A stretch of 64,000 bases of DNA, from contig NZ_JARIXP010000008.1 of assembly GCF_029269265.1 (NCBI RefSeq), forward strand, positions 62,001 to 126,000. The letters run 5' to 3'. Below are positions 32,075-39,288 of this stretch, piece after piece; the first letter of the stretch is position 1, and every line of letters begins with the position of its first letter. Below the pieces are notes generated by a model that was not told the origin of the DNA, did not search any database, and saw only the letters and a program-made list of their open reading frames with translations. The DNA comes from Rheinheimera sp. 1928-s. Its GTDB lineage: Bacteria > Pseudomonadota > Gammaproteobacteria > Enterobacterales > Alteromonadaceae. The position numbers and the translations under genes were made by a program.

Positions 32075-32857
32075 CTAAAATGAAGGCGTGAATACAAAAG
32101 GGTCTGCGTCCAGATAGGCTGGAAATTTCTGTTTAAATTGGTGTAAAGCAGCCAGATCCAGCTCTGCCAGCACCACACCACTTTGCCTGACAGGAAGTTC
32201 AGCCTGAATTTGACCTAAATAATCCACTACCATGCTGTCACCGCTATAAGTTAAGCCGTTGTCATCCGACCCGATACGATTACAACCCAGCACATAAGCC
32301 TGATTTTCAATAGCGCGAGCCTGCAACAAAGTGCGCCAAACCTGACGCCGTGGTTCCGGCCAGTTCGCCACATAAATCAGCACATCGTAATCCTGCTGAT
32401 TGCGGGCAAACACCGGAAAACGTAAGTCGTAACAAACCTGCAAACAAAACCGAAAGCCAAGGTAAGAGACGATCACCCGCTCTGTACCCGCCTGATAATG
32501 TTGCGGCTCGCCCCCCATCCGAAACAAATGGCGTTTGTCATAAAACTGCACTGCACCGTCAGGAGTAACAAACAATAATCTGTTAAAAATCTGACCTTGG
32601 GCCGAAATAGCGACAGAACCACAAATAGCAGCTTCTGATAACTTAGCCTGCTGCTGCATCCATTGTACTGTAAGCCCTTCCATAGTTTCAGCAATAACAG
32701 TTGAATCCATGCTAAAACCTGAATTAAACATCTCAGGCAAGATAAAAAGCTGCACGTCCTTATGCTGTTTTATTTGCTGTTCAAAATATCTGTGGTTCGC
32801 GGCGCTGTTCTGCCAGACCAGTTCGGACTGGATTAACGCAACACGGATAACTGACAT
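32075..32857 (-). CDS. Omega-amidase / carbon-nitrogen hydrolase (YafV/Nit2 type)
   Basis: A 260-residue nitrilase-superfamily amidase. The catalytic triad is Glu42 (LPEMFNSGF), Lys108 (YDKRHLF) and Cys142 (VCYDLRFP). Family members of this branch hydrolyse alpha-ketoglutaramate and related omega-amides. It overlaps the end of the aminotransferase gene by 25 bp. Pairing with a glutamine- or methionine-type aminotransferase suggests it pulls transamination forward by destroying the keto-amide product. Confidence 0.9.
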   Translation of the reverse strand: MSVIRVALIQSELVWQNSAANHRYFEQQIKQHKDVQLFILPEMFNSGFSMDSTVIAETMEGLTVQWMQQQAKLSEAAICGSVAISAQGQIFNRLLFVTPDGAVQFYDKRHLFRMGGEPQHYQAGTERVIVSYLGFRFCLQVCYDLRFPVFARNQQDYDVLIYVANWPEPRRQVWRTLLQARAIENQAYVLGCNRIGSDDNGLTYSGDSMVVDYLGQIQAELPVRQSGVVLAELDLAALHQFKQKFPAYLDADPFVFTPSF

Positions 32858-33990
32858 AAAATCTCCGTCGCTTGAGTTAAAGTCTGAGGCTCTTTAGCAA
32901 AACAAAAACGAATGATACGCTGACTGGGCGGCTGTCGGTAAAACACCGACAACGGAATAGCCGCCACTTTATGCTCACGGGTTAACCACTGACAAAAAGC
33001 CACATCGTCCAAATCACTGAATGCGCTGTAATCGGCCAGTTGAAAATAACTGCCACGACAAGGCAATAAACTCCAGGCCGAATCCGCTAAACCCAGCTGG
33101 AACTGATCACGTTTTTGCTGATAAAACGCGGCCAGCCCTTTCACCTCTTCCGGCTGTTCAGTCAGTAAGTGGGCAATCGCATGCTGAGCCGGAGTGAAAC
33201 TGGAGAAAGTGACATACTGATGAATTTTACGAAATTCAGCAGTCAGCTCAACCGGAGCTACGGCATAACCCAGCTTCCAGCCGGTGACATGAAAGGTTTT
33301 ACCAAAAGACGAGACTATCACTGTGCGATCGGCCAGTTCAGGGTACTGATTCGCACTGTGCTGCGCCAATCCATCAAAGACCAAATGCTCGTAGACTTCA
33401 TCGCTGATGCAATACAAACGGTGTTTTAATACCAGAGCCTGCAGAGCTAACCAGTCCTGATGACTAAATACTGCCCCTGTTGGGTTATGCGGGCTGTTGA
33501 CTATGATCAGCCGCGTTTTTTTACTGATTTGTTTTTCCAGTTGCGCCCAGTCCACCTGATACAAAGGCGGCAACAAAGGCACATGCACAGTAAAACCGCC
33601 CGCCAACTCCACAGCAGGTTGATAACTGTCATACGCAGGATCAAAGACGATCACTTCATCACCGGCACGAACCAAGGTCTGAATAGCCACAAATAAAGCT
33701 TCAGTGGCACCACTGGTCACTGTTATTTGCTGCTCAGCACAAAGTTCCCGCTGATAACAGCTTTGCACCAAAGCTGCGATTTGTTGTCGTAGCGCCAGCA
33801 CACCGGGCATGGGCGCATACTGATTCAGGCCAGCTCGGGCAGATGCCGCCAATAATTCGATCAATCGCGGGTTGGATGGGAAATCAGGAAAGCCCTGAGA
33901 TAAATTAATAGCCTGATGCTCAGCTGCCAGCTGCGACATTTGGCTGAAAATAGTGGTACCTAAGGCGGGTAATTTACTTTGTAACTTCAT
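32833..33990 (-). CDS. Class I aminotransferase, methionine aminotransferase (YbdL) type
   Basis: A 385-residue PLP enzyme resembling E. coli YbdL and glutamine transaminase K. Key parts are NLSQGFPDFPSN near residue 29, SGATEAL near 93, NSPHNPTG near 165, SDEVYEH near 196 and the PLP lysine Lys231 in SSFGKTFHVTGWKLGY. The likely reaction is transfer of the amino group to 4-methylthio-2-oxobutanoate, giving methionine. It diverges from the MtnB-like gene across a probable MetJ operator, and its 3' end overlaps the omega-amidase gene. Confidence 0.9.
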   Translation of the reverse strand: MKLQSKLPALGTTIFSQMSQLAAEHQAINLSQGFPDFPSNPRLIELLAASARAGLNQYAPMPGVLALRQQIAALVQSCYQRELCAEQQITVTSGATEALFVAIQTLVRAGDEVIVFDPAYDSYQPAVELAGGFTVHVPLLPPLYQVDWAQLEKQISKKTRLIIVNSPHNPTGAVFSHQDWLALQALVLKHRLYCISDEVYEHLVFDGLAQHSANQYPELADRTVIVSSFGKTFHVTGWKLGYAVAPVELTAEFRKIHQYVTFSSFTPAQHAIAHLLTEQPEEVKGLAAFYQQKRDQFQLGLADSAWSLLPCRGSYFQLADYSAFSDLDDVAFCQWLTREHKVAAIPLSVFYRQPPSQRIIRFCFAKEPQTLTQATEILCQLSVLR

Positions 33991-34062
33991 AAGTTAATCT
34001 CAAAACAGCACAAAAACAGTACAAAACTGACTGGCCTGACAATGGAACGAATGCTATCATCC

Positions 34063-34094
34063 AGACAGTTTTATGTGTAGACGTCTAAACATCA
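34063..34094. promoter_or_regulatory. Probable MetJ operator (four contiguous 8-bp met boxes)
   Basis: The 8-mer AGACGTCT at 34079-34086 is the exact met-box consensus. In strict 8-bp register around it lie AGACAGTT (5/8), TTATGTGT (4/8) and AAACATCA (5/8). Tandem 8-bp boxes of uneven quality are how MetJ binds cooperatively. The site lies between the divergent aminotransferase and MtnB-like genes, both methionine-salvage functions. Confidence 0.7.
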
Positions 34095-34096
34095 AG

Positions 34097-34720
34097 ATGA
34101 ATCAATCTCTGCAAACCCATCAATTAAACCCTTATGCAATCCAGCTCTGTACTTTAGGCCGCTGGATAACACAACGCCAATGGTTGCCGTCAGGCAGCGG
34201 ACTTTTTTCTGTCCGCACCTCTGAGCATAGCGCGCTTTTCACCGCATCAGACAAAGATAAAAGCGAGTTAAGCCCGGCAGATTTAGTGTCGTACGATTGG
34301 GCAAACCCAAACGAAAGCGATACCGCAACAGCTATCCATCAGTTTTTGTATCAGTTAAAGCCTCAACATAAAGTAGTGCTGCAAACTCATGATCTGCAAG
34401 CGACGGTATTTTCCCGCTTAATCAAAGCCGATCAACATCTGTTTGTAGGGTACGAATTACAACAGCAAGTTGCGGCCACTGCAGCACAGCGCAGCTGTTG
34501 CCCTCTGGCTATTTTGGATCCACAAAGTACCGAGCTGACTCTGCAGGAATTGCACCAACGCTTTGAGCGCGAAACCTTAGCTTATGCCTTTTTGATCCGT
34601 GGCCATGGCCTTTATGTTTGGGGAGACAGCATTGACAGCGCTAAGCGGCATCTGGAGACATGGCAATTTTTAATTGCCTGCGAATTGGAACGCATTAAAG
34701 CGGCCAATCAATTTAACTAA
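34097..34720 (+). CDS. MtnB-like class II aldolase family protein, altered zinc site
   Basis: A 207-residue homologue of methylthioribulose-1-phosphate dehydratase (methionine salvage). I choose ATG 34097 because the upstream in-frame ATG at 34073 would place the MetJ operator inside the gene. Family marks are the aldolase-II fold, GYELQ with the catalytic-type Glu120, and RGHGLYVWG with His170. Two changes are odd: the usual HTH zinc pair reads QTH (Gln96, His98), and the phosphate-binding SGNFS reads SGLFS (34-38). No mtnC or mtnD follows. It may be a changed or decaying enzyme. Confidence 0.8.
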   Translation: MNQSLQTHQLNPYAIQLCTLGRWITQRQWLPSGSGLFSVRTSEHSALFTASDKDKSELSPADLVSYDWANPNESDTATAIHQFLYQLKPQHKVVLQTHDLQATVFSRLIKADQHLFVGYELQQQVAATAAQRSCCPLAILDPQSTELTLQELHQRFERETLAYAFLIRGHGLYVWGDSIDSAKRHLETWQFLIACELERIKAANQFN

Positions 34721-34906
34721 GGGTTCTGAGCGCTGCCGGTCTAACAGACTTTTACAGGCAGTGGCGCCTCATTTTGGTGCATCAATGACGCAAGCAGGTT
34801 CAATCCCTGTGCGGCCTGATAAAAAACTCTTTTATAATCAAAGGTGTGAACTTGTGGTTCCGTTTTTGCTTAAGTTCAGCGTCTTTGGTAACAATTGTGA
34901 ATATCT
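34721..34906. other. Intergenic region with several hairpins and a tRNA-like T-arm
   Basis: Between the MtnB-like gene and the LysR gene I see nested stems CTGCC/GGCAG (34733-34761) enclosing GTCT/AGAC, then GCGCC/GGTGC with a 7-base loop (34764-34780), then a T-arm-like hairpin GCAGG-TTCAATC-CCTGT (34794-34810). No acceptor stem closes them into a cloverleaf, so I do not call a tRNA. Confidence 0.45.
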
Positions 34907-35791
34907 ATGGCCATCCATAGCTCGATGCGCGGCCTGCGCTGTTTTTGTGTCGCAGCCGACTGTTTAAGTTTTAAAGAAACCGCTCGCCAGTTGTATCTGA
35001 CTCCTTCAGCTGTCAGCCATCAAATTAAACAACTGGAATCTGAGCTTGGGCTGGATTTGTTCTTGCGCCAAACCCGGTCAGTAGAGCTGACCGCTCAAGG
35101 CAAGGCCTTTTATCAGGCCCTGCTGCCTTTGATGCGGGAGCTGGAACAAACCTTACGTACTTTTAGCCAGCAGAAAAATCCGACTGAAATCAGTATTTCG
35201 ATGCCAGAATTTTTTGCCAGTGAGCTTTTTGTACCGCGTTTAGTAGGTTGGTCAGAACAACATCCAGATATCAACCTGAAAGTTGAAACCATCAAATCGC
35301 GGCAGGATCCGGCTAAACATACCGATCTGCAGATTTTATTGGCCAGCAGTAAACCCACAGACAAAATAGCTTATGAGTTATTTCCGATAAGCTATGTCCC
35401 TGCCTGTAATCCGGCGTTATATCAACAACTCAGTGGCCTGGGTTTTGAGGCTTTAACCAAAGTGCCTTGTCTGGTGCATCAGGCCAGACCCTGGTCCTGG
35501 CATCAATGGGCAGAACAGCTGGAAATGGAAGTATTTACTCCAAAACAAGTGATCCAGCTCGACAGTATGTTCAGTGTAGCCCGGGCAGCTCAGCAGGGAT
35601 TAGGCATAGCTCTGGTGCCCTGGCCTATCAGTCAATCCTGGTTTGCCAGTGGCAGCTTAAAACGTCTGTTCAGTGAAGAACTGGAAAGTCGCGACAAGTA
35701 TTATCTGGTGCAACACGAGACAGACCCAAATAAACCGCAAATTCAGTTATTGGTGGATTGGATTTTACAAAGTTTTCAGCGTGCATTTTAA
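34907..35791 (+). CDS. LysR-type transcriptional regulator
   Basis: A 294-residue one-component regulator. The N-terminal winged helix-turn-helix is classic: SFKETARQLYLTPSAVSHQI at about residues 21-40, then QLESELGLDLFLR. The rest is a periplasmic-binding-like effector domain with PWPIS near residue 243. A second in-frame ATG at 34925 is possible; neither has a good ribosome site. LysR proteins often act on neighbours, but no divergent target is present here, so its regulon is unknown. Confidence 0.92.
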   Translation: MAIHSSMRGLRCFCVAADCLSFKETARQLYLTPSAVSHQIKQLESELGLDLFLRQTRSVELTAQGKAFYQALLPLMRELEQTLRTFSQQKNPTEISISMPEFFASELFVPRLVGWSEQHPDINLKVETIKSRQDPAKHTDLQILLASSKPTDKIAYELFPISYVPACNPALYQQLSGLGFEALTKVPCLVHQARPWSWHQWAEQLEMEVFTPKQVIQLDSMFSVARAAQQGLGIALVPWPISQSWFASGSLKRLFSEELESRDKYYLVQHETDPNKPQIQLLVDWILQSFQRAF

Positions 35792-36078
35792 CTCTATGCT
35801 TCTTTGAGCGCGGCCTTGTTTTTTATAGGTGTTGTTAGCTACAGGGATGTAGGTAACAGCTGACTCCAAACCCAACCTCTATATCGCAAAACTCCCACAG
35901 AAACACTGCTTATCAACTTCAGGTTACATTTTTTGTTGCACCACAGATGAATTTTTCTCACTTGTCAGGTGGATTTATATCCTTTGTCAGTTCGTCAGTA
36001 ACTTTCTAAAGTAAGCACAGTGCAGTGAATAACCTGCACTTTGAAATGAAATTACTGATGAGTACTGGAGAGTAAATT

Positions 36079-36606
36079 ATGAAAGCGACATCCCTTAGCT
36101 TTGGCAAAAAAGTAGCAGTGATGCTGTTGGCCTCAAGTTCTTTTGTCGCCACAGCAACAACCGGCGGTTTCAAAATGGTGTTAATTGAAGATACCCCGGG
36201 TGTTAGCAAAATTAAAGCTGGTCTGTACCAGGAAGGCGTTGCAGAAGCGACAGCTACAGACAAGCAGGCTGATGCGTTCAGCAAACATATGAGCTTATGT
36301 GTTGCATACACTCATATGGCGGAGTTTAAACAGGCAGAGCAGGCATGCAGTTCAGCCATTTATGCCGCCCGTCGCGCCGAAGGTTCAGACAGCAGCTACA
36401 AACGCGAAATGCGCTCTTTTGCTCACACTAACCGTGGTGTGGCCCGTTTGATGGGTCAGGATCCTGTTGCAGCTTTAGCTGATTTTCAACAGGCCACCAC
36501 ACTGGAGCAAAGCGAGATCAACCAGCACAACCTGGCGCTTTTAAATGAAAAAATTAAGGCCGTCAGCCCTGTGTACACAGCGTCAACCTTAAGCGTGACA
36601 GACTGA
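36079..36606 (+). CDS. Exported TPR-like protein
   Basis: A 175-residue protein with a Sec signal peptide (about 1-26) and a helical region with tetratricopeptide-like spacing (HMSLCVAYTHMAEFKQAEQACSSA near 75 and RGVARLMGQDPVAALADFQQ near 118). It is probably periplasmic. I do not recognise a named family. The ribosome site GGAGAG is good. The 287 bp upstream contains a 7-bp hairpin (AGTGCAG/CTGCACT, 36019-36040) in the leader and nothing else I can name. Confidence 0.8.
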   Translation: MKATSLSFGKKVAVMLLASSSFVATATTGGFKMVLIEDTPGVSKIKAGLYQEGVAEATATDKQADAFSKHMSLCVAYTHMAEFKQAEQACSSAIYAARRAEGSDSSYKREMRSFAHTNRGVARLMGQDPVAALADFQQATTLEQSEINQHNLALLNEKIKAVSPVYTASTLSVTD

Positions 36607-36635
36607 AAAGGTATTGTCATCTTGAGACACTAGAC

Positions 36636-36660
36636 TGGGCGCTATTTATTTAAGCGCCCA
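36636..36660 (+). terminator. Hairpin between TPR-like gene and small ORF
   Basis: Perfect 8-bp stem TGGGCGCT/AGCGCCCA with a 9-base AT loop. It lacks a downstream T-run, so it is a weak terminator or a processing or attenuation structure ahead of the 43-residue gene. Confidence 0.5.
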
Positions 36661-36679
36661 AGTTTAGAAGGAGACTGTT

Positions 36680-36811
36680 ATGTCATTCCATATACCGCAA
36701 GATCACGACGTTTATGAGCATTGGTTAAATTGGTTACTACAGCACTGGTCTTTTTACCGTCAGCTTTCGGTTAGCCAGTGGGATATCGAAAACGAAGATT
36801 TTCAGCAGTAA
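36680..36811 (+). CDS. Small protein (43 residues)
   Basis: An open frame of 43 codons starting at ATG 36680, with a strong ribosome site (AAGGAG, eight bases upstream). The product is rich in Trp, His, Gln and Asp/Glu (for example EHWLNWLLQHWSFYRQ) and looks like a soluble amphipathic helix. It is bracketed by an upstream hairpin and a strong downstream terminator, which supports a real independent gene. No family is recognised. Confidence 0.65.
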   Translation: MSFHIPQDHDVYEHWLNWLLQHWSFYRQLSVSQWDIENEDFQQ

Positions 36812-36877
36812 AAGACTGTGATTGCAATTCACGTGGCTCCCCGGCCTGAATTGCAGTTGCTGTCTGAAGTAACTGTG

Positions 36878-36919
36878 AGCAGGCAAACCGCCCCCCCTGT
36901 CAGGTTTGTCTGCTTTTTT
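36878..36919 (+). terminator. Strong Rho-independent terminator after the 43-residue gene
   Basis: A 12-bp stem (AGCAGGCAAACC pairing with GGTTTGTCTGCT, one G-T pair) with a C-rich loop, followed by T5-6. Confidence 0.9.
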
Positions 36920-36920
36920 A

Positions 36921-37051
36921 TTATACCCGTCGTACTTGCAGCCGCAGCGTTGTTGACTGCGTGCTTTCGCCCCAGTCACATAGGACAACTATGCTCCCCG
37001 GGTCTCAATCCCTAGCCGCCTAGCTCTGACAGCAATTACTTAGGGGATATT
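36921..37051. repeat. ERIC-like (IRU) intergenic repeat
   Basis: About 130 bp with imperfect terminal inverted repeats (TTATACCC at the left, GGGGATATT at the right). Read on the minus strand it contains the ERIC-type strings GTGACTGGGGCGA, a central CATAG/CTATG palindrome and a TACGACGGGTATA end. Length and order match the ERIC/IRU family; the exact subfamily needs alignment. Together with the next element it fills the gap between the small ORF and the DUF3010 gene. Confidence 0.75.
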
Positions 37052-37055
37052 CATA

Positions 37056-37082
37056 CGGGCGGGGACAAGCCCGCGCCCCTAC
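37056..37082. repeat. REP-like GC-rich palindrome
   Basis: An imperfect palindrome, CGGGCGGGGACAAG followed by CCCGCGCCCCTAC. On the minus strand it begins GTAGGGGCGCGGGCTTGTCC, which resembles REP sequences of Pseudomonas. It lies five bases beyond the ERIC-like element. Confidence 0.55.
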
Positions 37083-37182
37083 AATTAACTGCCCTCAGAA
37101 TTAACATCAATGAGGTTGGCTATAGTTTTTCCTTATTAAGCTGTCATAATATGCCCAACTTGAGTTAGTCAGAGAAATCCCT

Positions 37183-37605
37183 ATGCGCGTTTGTGGTGTT
37201 GAAATGAAAGGCAGTGAAGCCATTTTGTGTTTATTGGCTATAGATAGCGGCCTGTTTGATATTCCGGATTGCCGCACTGTGCGTTTGCCGCTGTTAAAAG
37301 ATCAGGACAGCGAACAAATGAAAAAATTTCAGTTTGTGTTTGCCAAACTGGCAGAAGACTACAAAATCGACACTTTTGTGATCCGTGAACGGCCGCAAAA
37401 AGGCAAGTTTGCTGGTGGTGCCGTTGGTTTTAAGATGGAAGCAGCGCTGCAATTATTACCTGATGTCAACACCGAAATTCTGACCAGTTCTTTTATTAAA
37501 GAGCAGCTGGCGCGCCACCCTGTGCCTATCGTATTTAAGGAAACAGGATTAAAAGGTTTTCAGGAAACGGCTTTTATAACCGCTTATGCCTATCTTGCTA
37601 AGTAA
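37183..37605 (+). CDS. DUF3010 family protein
   Basis: A 140-residue protein matching DUF3010, a small family seen in Vibrio and Shewanella. It starts MRVCGVEMKGSEAILCLL and ends with an ETAFITAYAY helix, a pattern compatible with a ribonuclease-H/RuvC-like fold. Conserved Asp, Glu and Lys include IRERPQKGKFAGG near residue 67. No function is established. It ends at a strong terminator. Confidence 0.88.
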   Translation: MRVCGVEMKGSEAILCLLAIDSGLFDIPDCRTVRLPLLKDQDSEQMKKFQFVFAKLAEDYKIDTFVIRERPQKGKFAGGAVGFKMEAALQLLPDVNTEILTSSFIKEQLARHPVPIVFKETGLKGFQETAFITAYAYLAK

Positions 37606-37618
37606 GATCCGGCTTTAA

Positions 37619-37655
37619 ACAAAAAAGGCAGCCATTTTTATGCTGCCTTTTTTGT
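37619..37655. terminator. Bidirectional terminator after DUF3010 gene
   Basis: A 14-bp stem (ACAAAAAAGGCAGC with its complement) between convergent genes, with A- and T-runs so that either strand can terminate. Confidence 0.92.
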
Positions 37656-37685
37656 CACTTAATTTTATGTCCTGGCTCTTATGCT

Positions 37686-39077
37686 TCAGCCCTTATGTTT
37701 TAAAAGGTAGGCTTTTAAATCCTGCTTCACTTCCGGCAATAACAAATACAAGGCCAGAATATTCGGCACCGCCATTAAAAAGATCATCGAGTCGATAAAA
37801 TCAAATACCGCCAGCATATTAGGCACAGCCCCTATAGCGACGACTGAACAAAACAGCACTTTAAAACTACGCTGAGTAAAATCGCTGTGGCCAAATAAGT
37901 AAGTCCAGGACTTTAAGCCATAAAAAGACCAACTCACTACTGTTGAATAGCCAAACAACAATAGCGCGACCATTAGCACCAGCGGGAACCAGTCAAACAC
38001 TGAGCCAAAAGCGGCAGAGGTCATTTGCACACCATCCAGACCTGGCTGTAAATACACGCCACTGACCACGATCACCAGTGCCGATATAGTACAAATCACC
38101 ACGGTGTCGATGAATGGCTCCAGTAAACCGACAAAACCTTCAGACACCGGATCTTTAGTGCGGGCCGCCGAATGCGCTATAGGGGATGAACCTATACCAG
38201 CCTCATTAGAATAAGCAGCGCGGCGAAAGCCCTGAATAATCACCCCTATCACACCACCATAAGCAGCTTCTGGCGCAAAAGCACTGTGTAATATGGTCCA
38301 GATTGCAGCCGGAATAGCATCAAAGTGCATCACCAGAAAGACAAAAGCGGCCGACAAATAAATAGCACACATCAAAGGCACTAATTTACTGGTGACACGG
38401 GCAATACTTTTAATACCACCGACTATCACCAGCCCCACTAAAAACGAATACACCAAACCAAATACCCAGGCATTGTCAAAACCTGTCACCAGCTTGACCT
38501 GAGAAAACCCCTGATTCACATGGACAAAACCAGCAGAGCCAAACACACAGGCAATAGCAAAAAAGGCCGCTAAAAAACTACCCAGCCGTGGCAAACCATA
38601 TTTATCCAAAGCCGCTTTGATGTAATACATAGGGCCACCGGACGTCGAACCATCGGCGTTATAGACCCGGTATTTCACCGCCAGCGTACATTCAACAAAC
38701 TTAGTGGTCATGCCCAAAAAGCCAGCCACTATCATCCAGAAAGTAGCGCCTGGCCCACCCAAAGCGATAGCCACTGCCACACCAGCAATATTGCCAGTGC
38801 CCACTGTGCCGGATAAAGCCGCTGACAACGCCTGAAACTGCGTAATATCACCTTTGGCGGTTTTGTCCGTATAGTCACCACGTAACACGCGAATGGCATG
38901 GCGAAAACCACGAATATTGATAAAACCTAAATAACAGGTAAAAACCACAGCGCCCAGCACCAGCCAAAGCACAGTGACAGGCAAAGCAGCACCATTGACA
39001 GGAATGGCATAAAACACCACTGAGGCTATGGCAGAACTCAGCCATTCAAAGGCCTGCTGAAAACTAAAATCGGACAT
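37686..39077 (-). CDS. Sodium/alanine symporter, AGCS family
   Basis: A 463-residue inner-membrane Na+-coupled amino-acid (alanine or glycine) symporter. ATG 39077 has AAGGTG upstream; the in-frame start at 39119 adds residues without membrane character. About eleven helices are predicted. The AGCS signature GTGNIAGVAVAIALGGPGA lies near residue 100, and SNEAGIGSSPIAHSAA near 300. It converges with DUF3010 and diverges from the exported phosphatase-like gene. Confidence 0.93.
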   Translation of the reverse strand: MSDFSFQQAFEWLSSAIASVVFYAIPVNGAALPVTVLWLVLGAVVFTCYLGFINIRGFRHAIRVLRGDYTDKTAKGDITQFQALSAALSGTVGTGNIAGVAVAIALGGPGATFWMIVAGFLGMTTKFVECTLAVKYRVYNADGSTSGGPMYYIKAALDKYGLPRLGSFLAAFFAIACVFGSAGFVHVNQGFSQVKLVTGFDNAWVFGLVYSFLVGLVIVGGIKSIARVTSKLVPLMCAIYLSAAFVFLVMHFDAIPAAIWTILHSAFAPEAAYGGVIGVIIQGFRRAAYSNEAGIGSSPIAHSAARTKDPVSEGFVGLLEPFIDTVVICTISALVIVVSGVYLQPGLDGVQMTSAAFGSVFDWFPLVLMVALLLFGYSTVVSWSFYGLKSWTYLFGHSDFTQRSFKVLFCSVVAIGAVPNMLAVFDFIDSMIFLMAVPNILALYLLLPEVKQDLKAYLLKHKG

Positions 39078-39288
39078 AAACACGCACCTTGGGATCTGGA
39101 TTTCTACCGTCTGATACACTTCCAGACGGCTATTTTTATAGATGGCTATCTTCAGCGCAGATCAGAAGCAACGCAAGCTTTTTTAGCCTGAATACTATTG
39201 ATGTCACCGAATTGCCATCAGTTTTAAGCTTTGCTGTCATCTTCAACTGGCAGGATCGGCCCCAATCCACTGCTGTTGGGGCTTTCTA

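Noticed and set aside
34721-34830. Complete tRNA gene
   Set aside because: Only a T-arm is convincing. The seven bases after it have no partner upstream, and no usual anticodon loop with U33 is found.
34674-34967. 97-residue reading frame with an AGSIPVRP stretch
   Set aside because: It overlaps the 3' end of the MtnB-like gene and the LysR start. The GSIPV peptide is the usual accidental translation of a tRNA-like T-arm, and there is no ribosome site.
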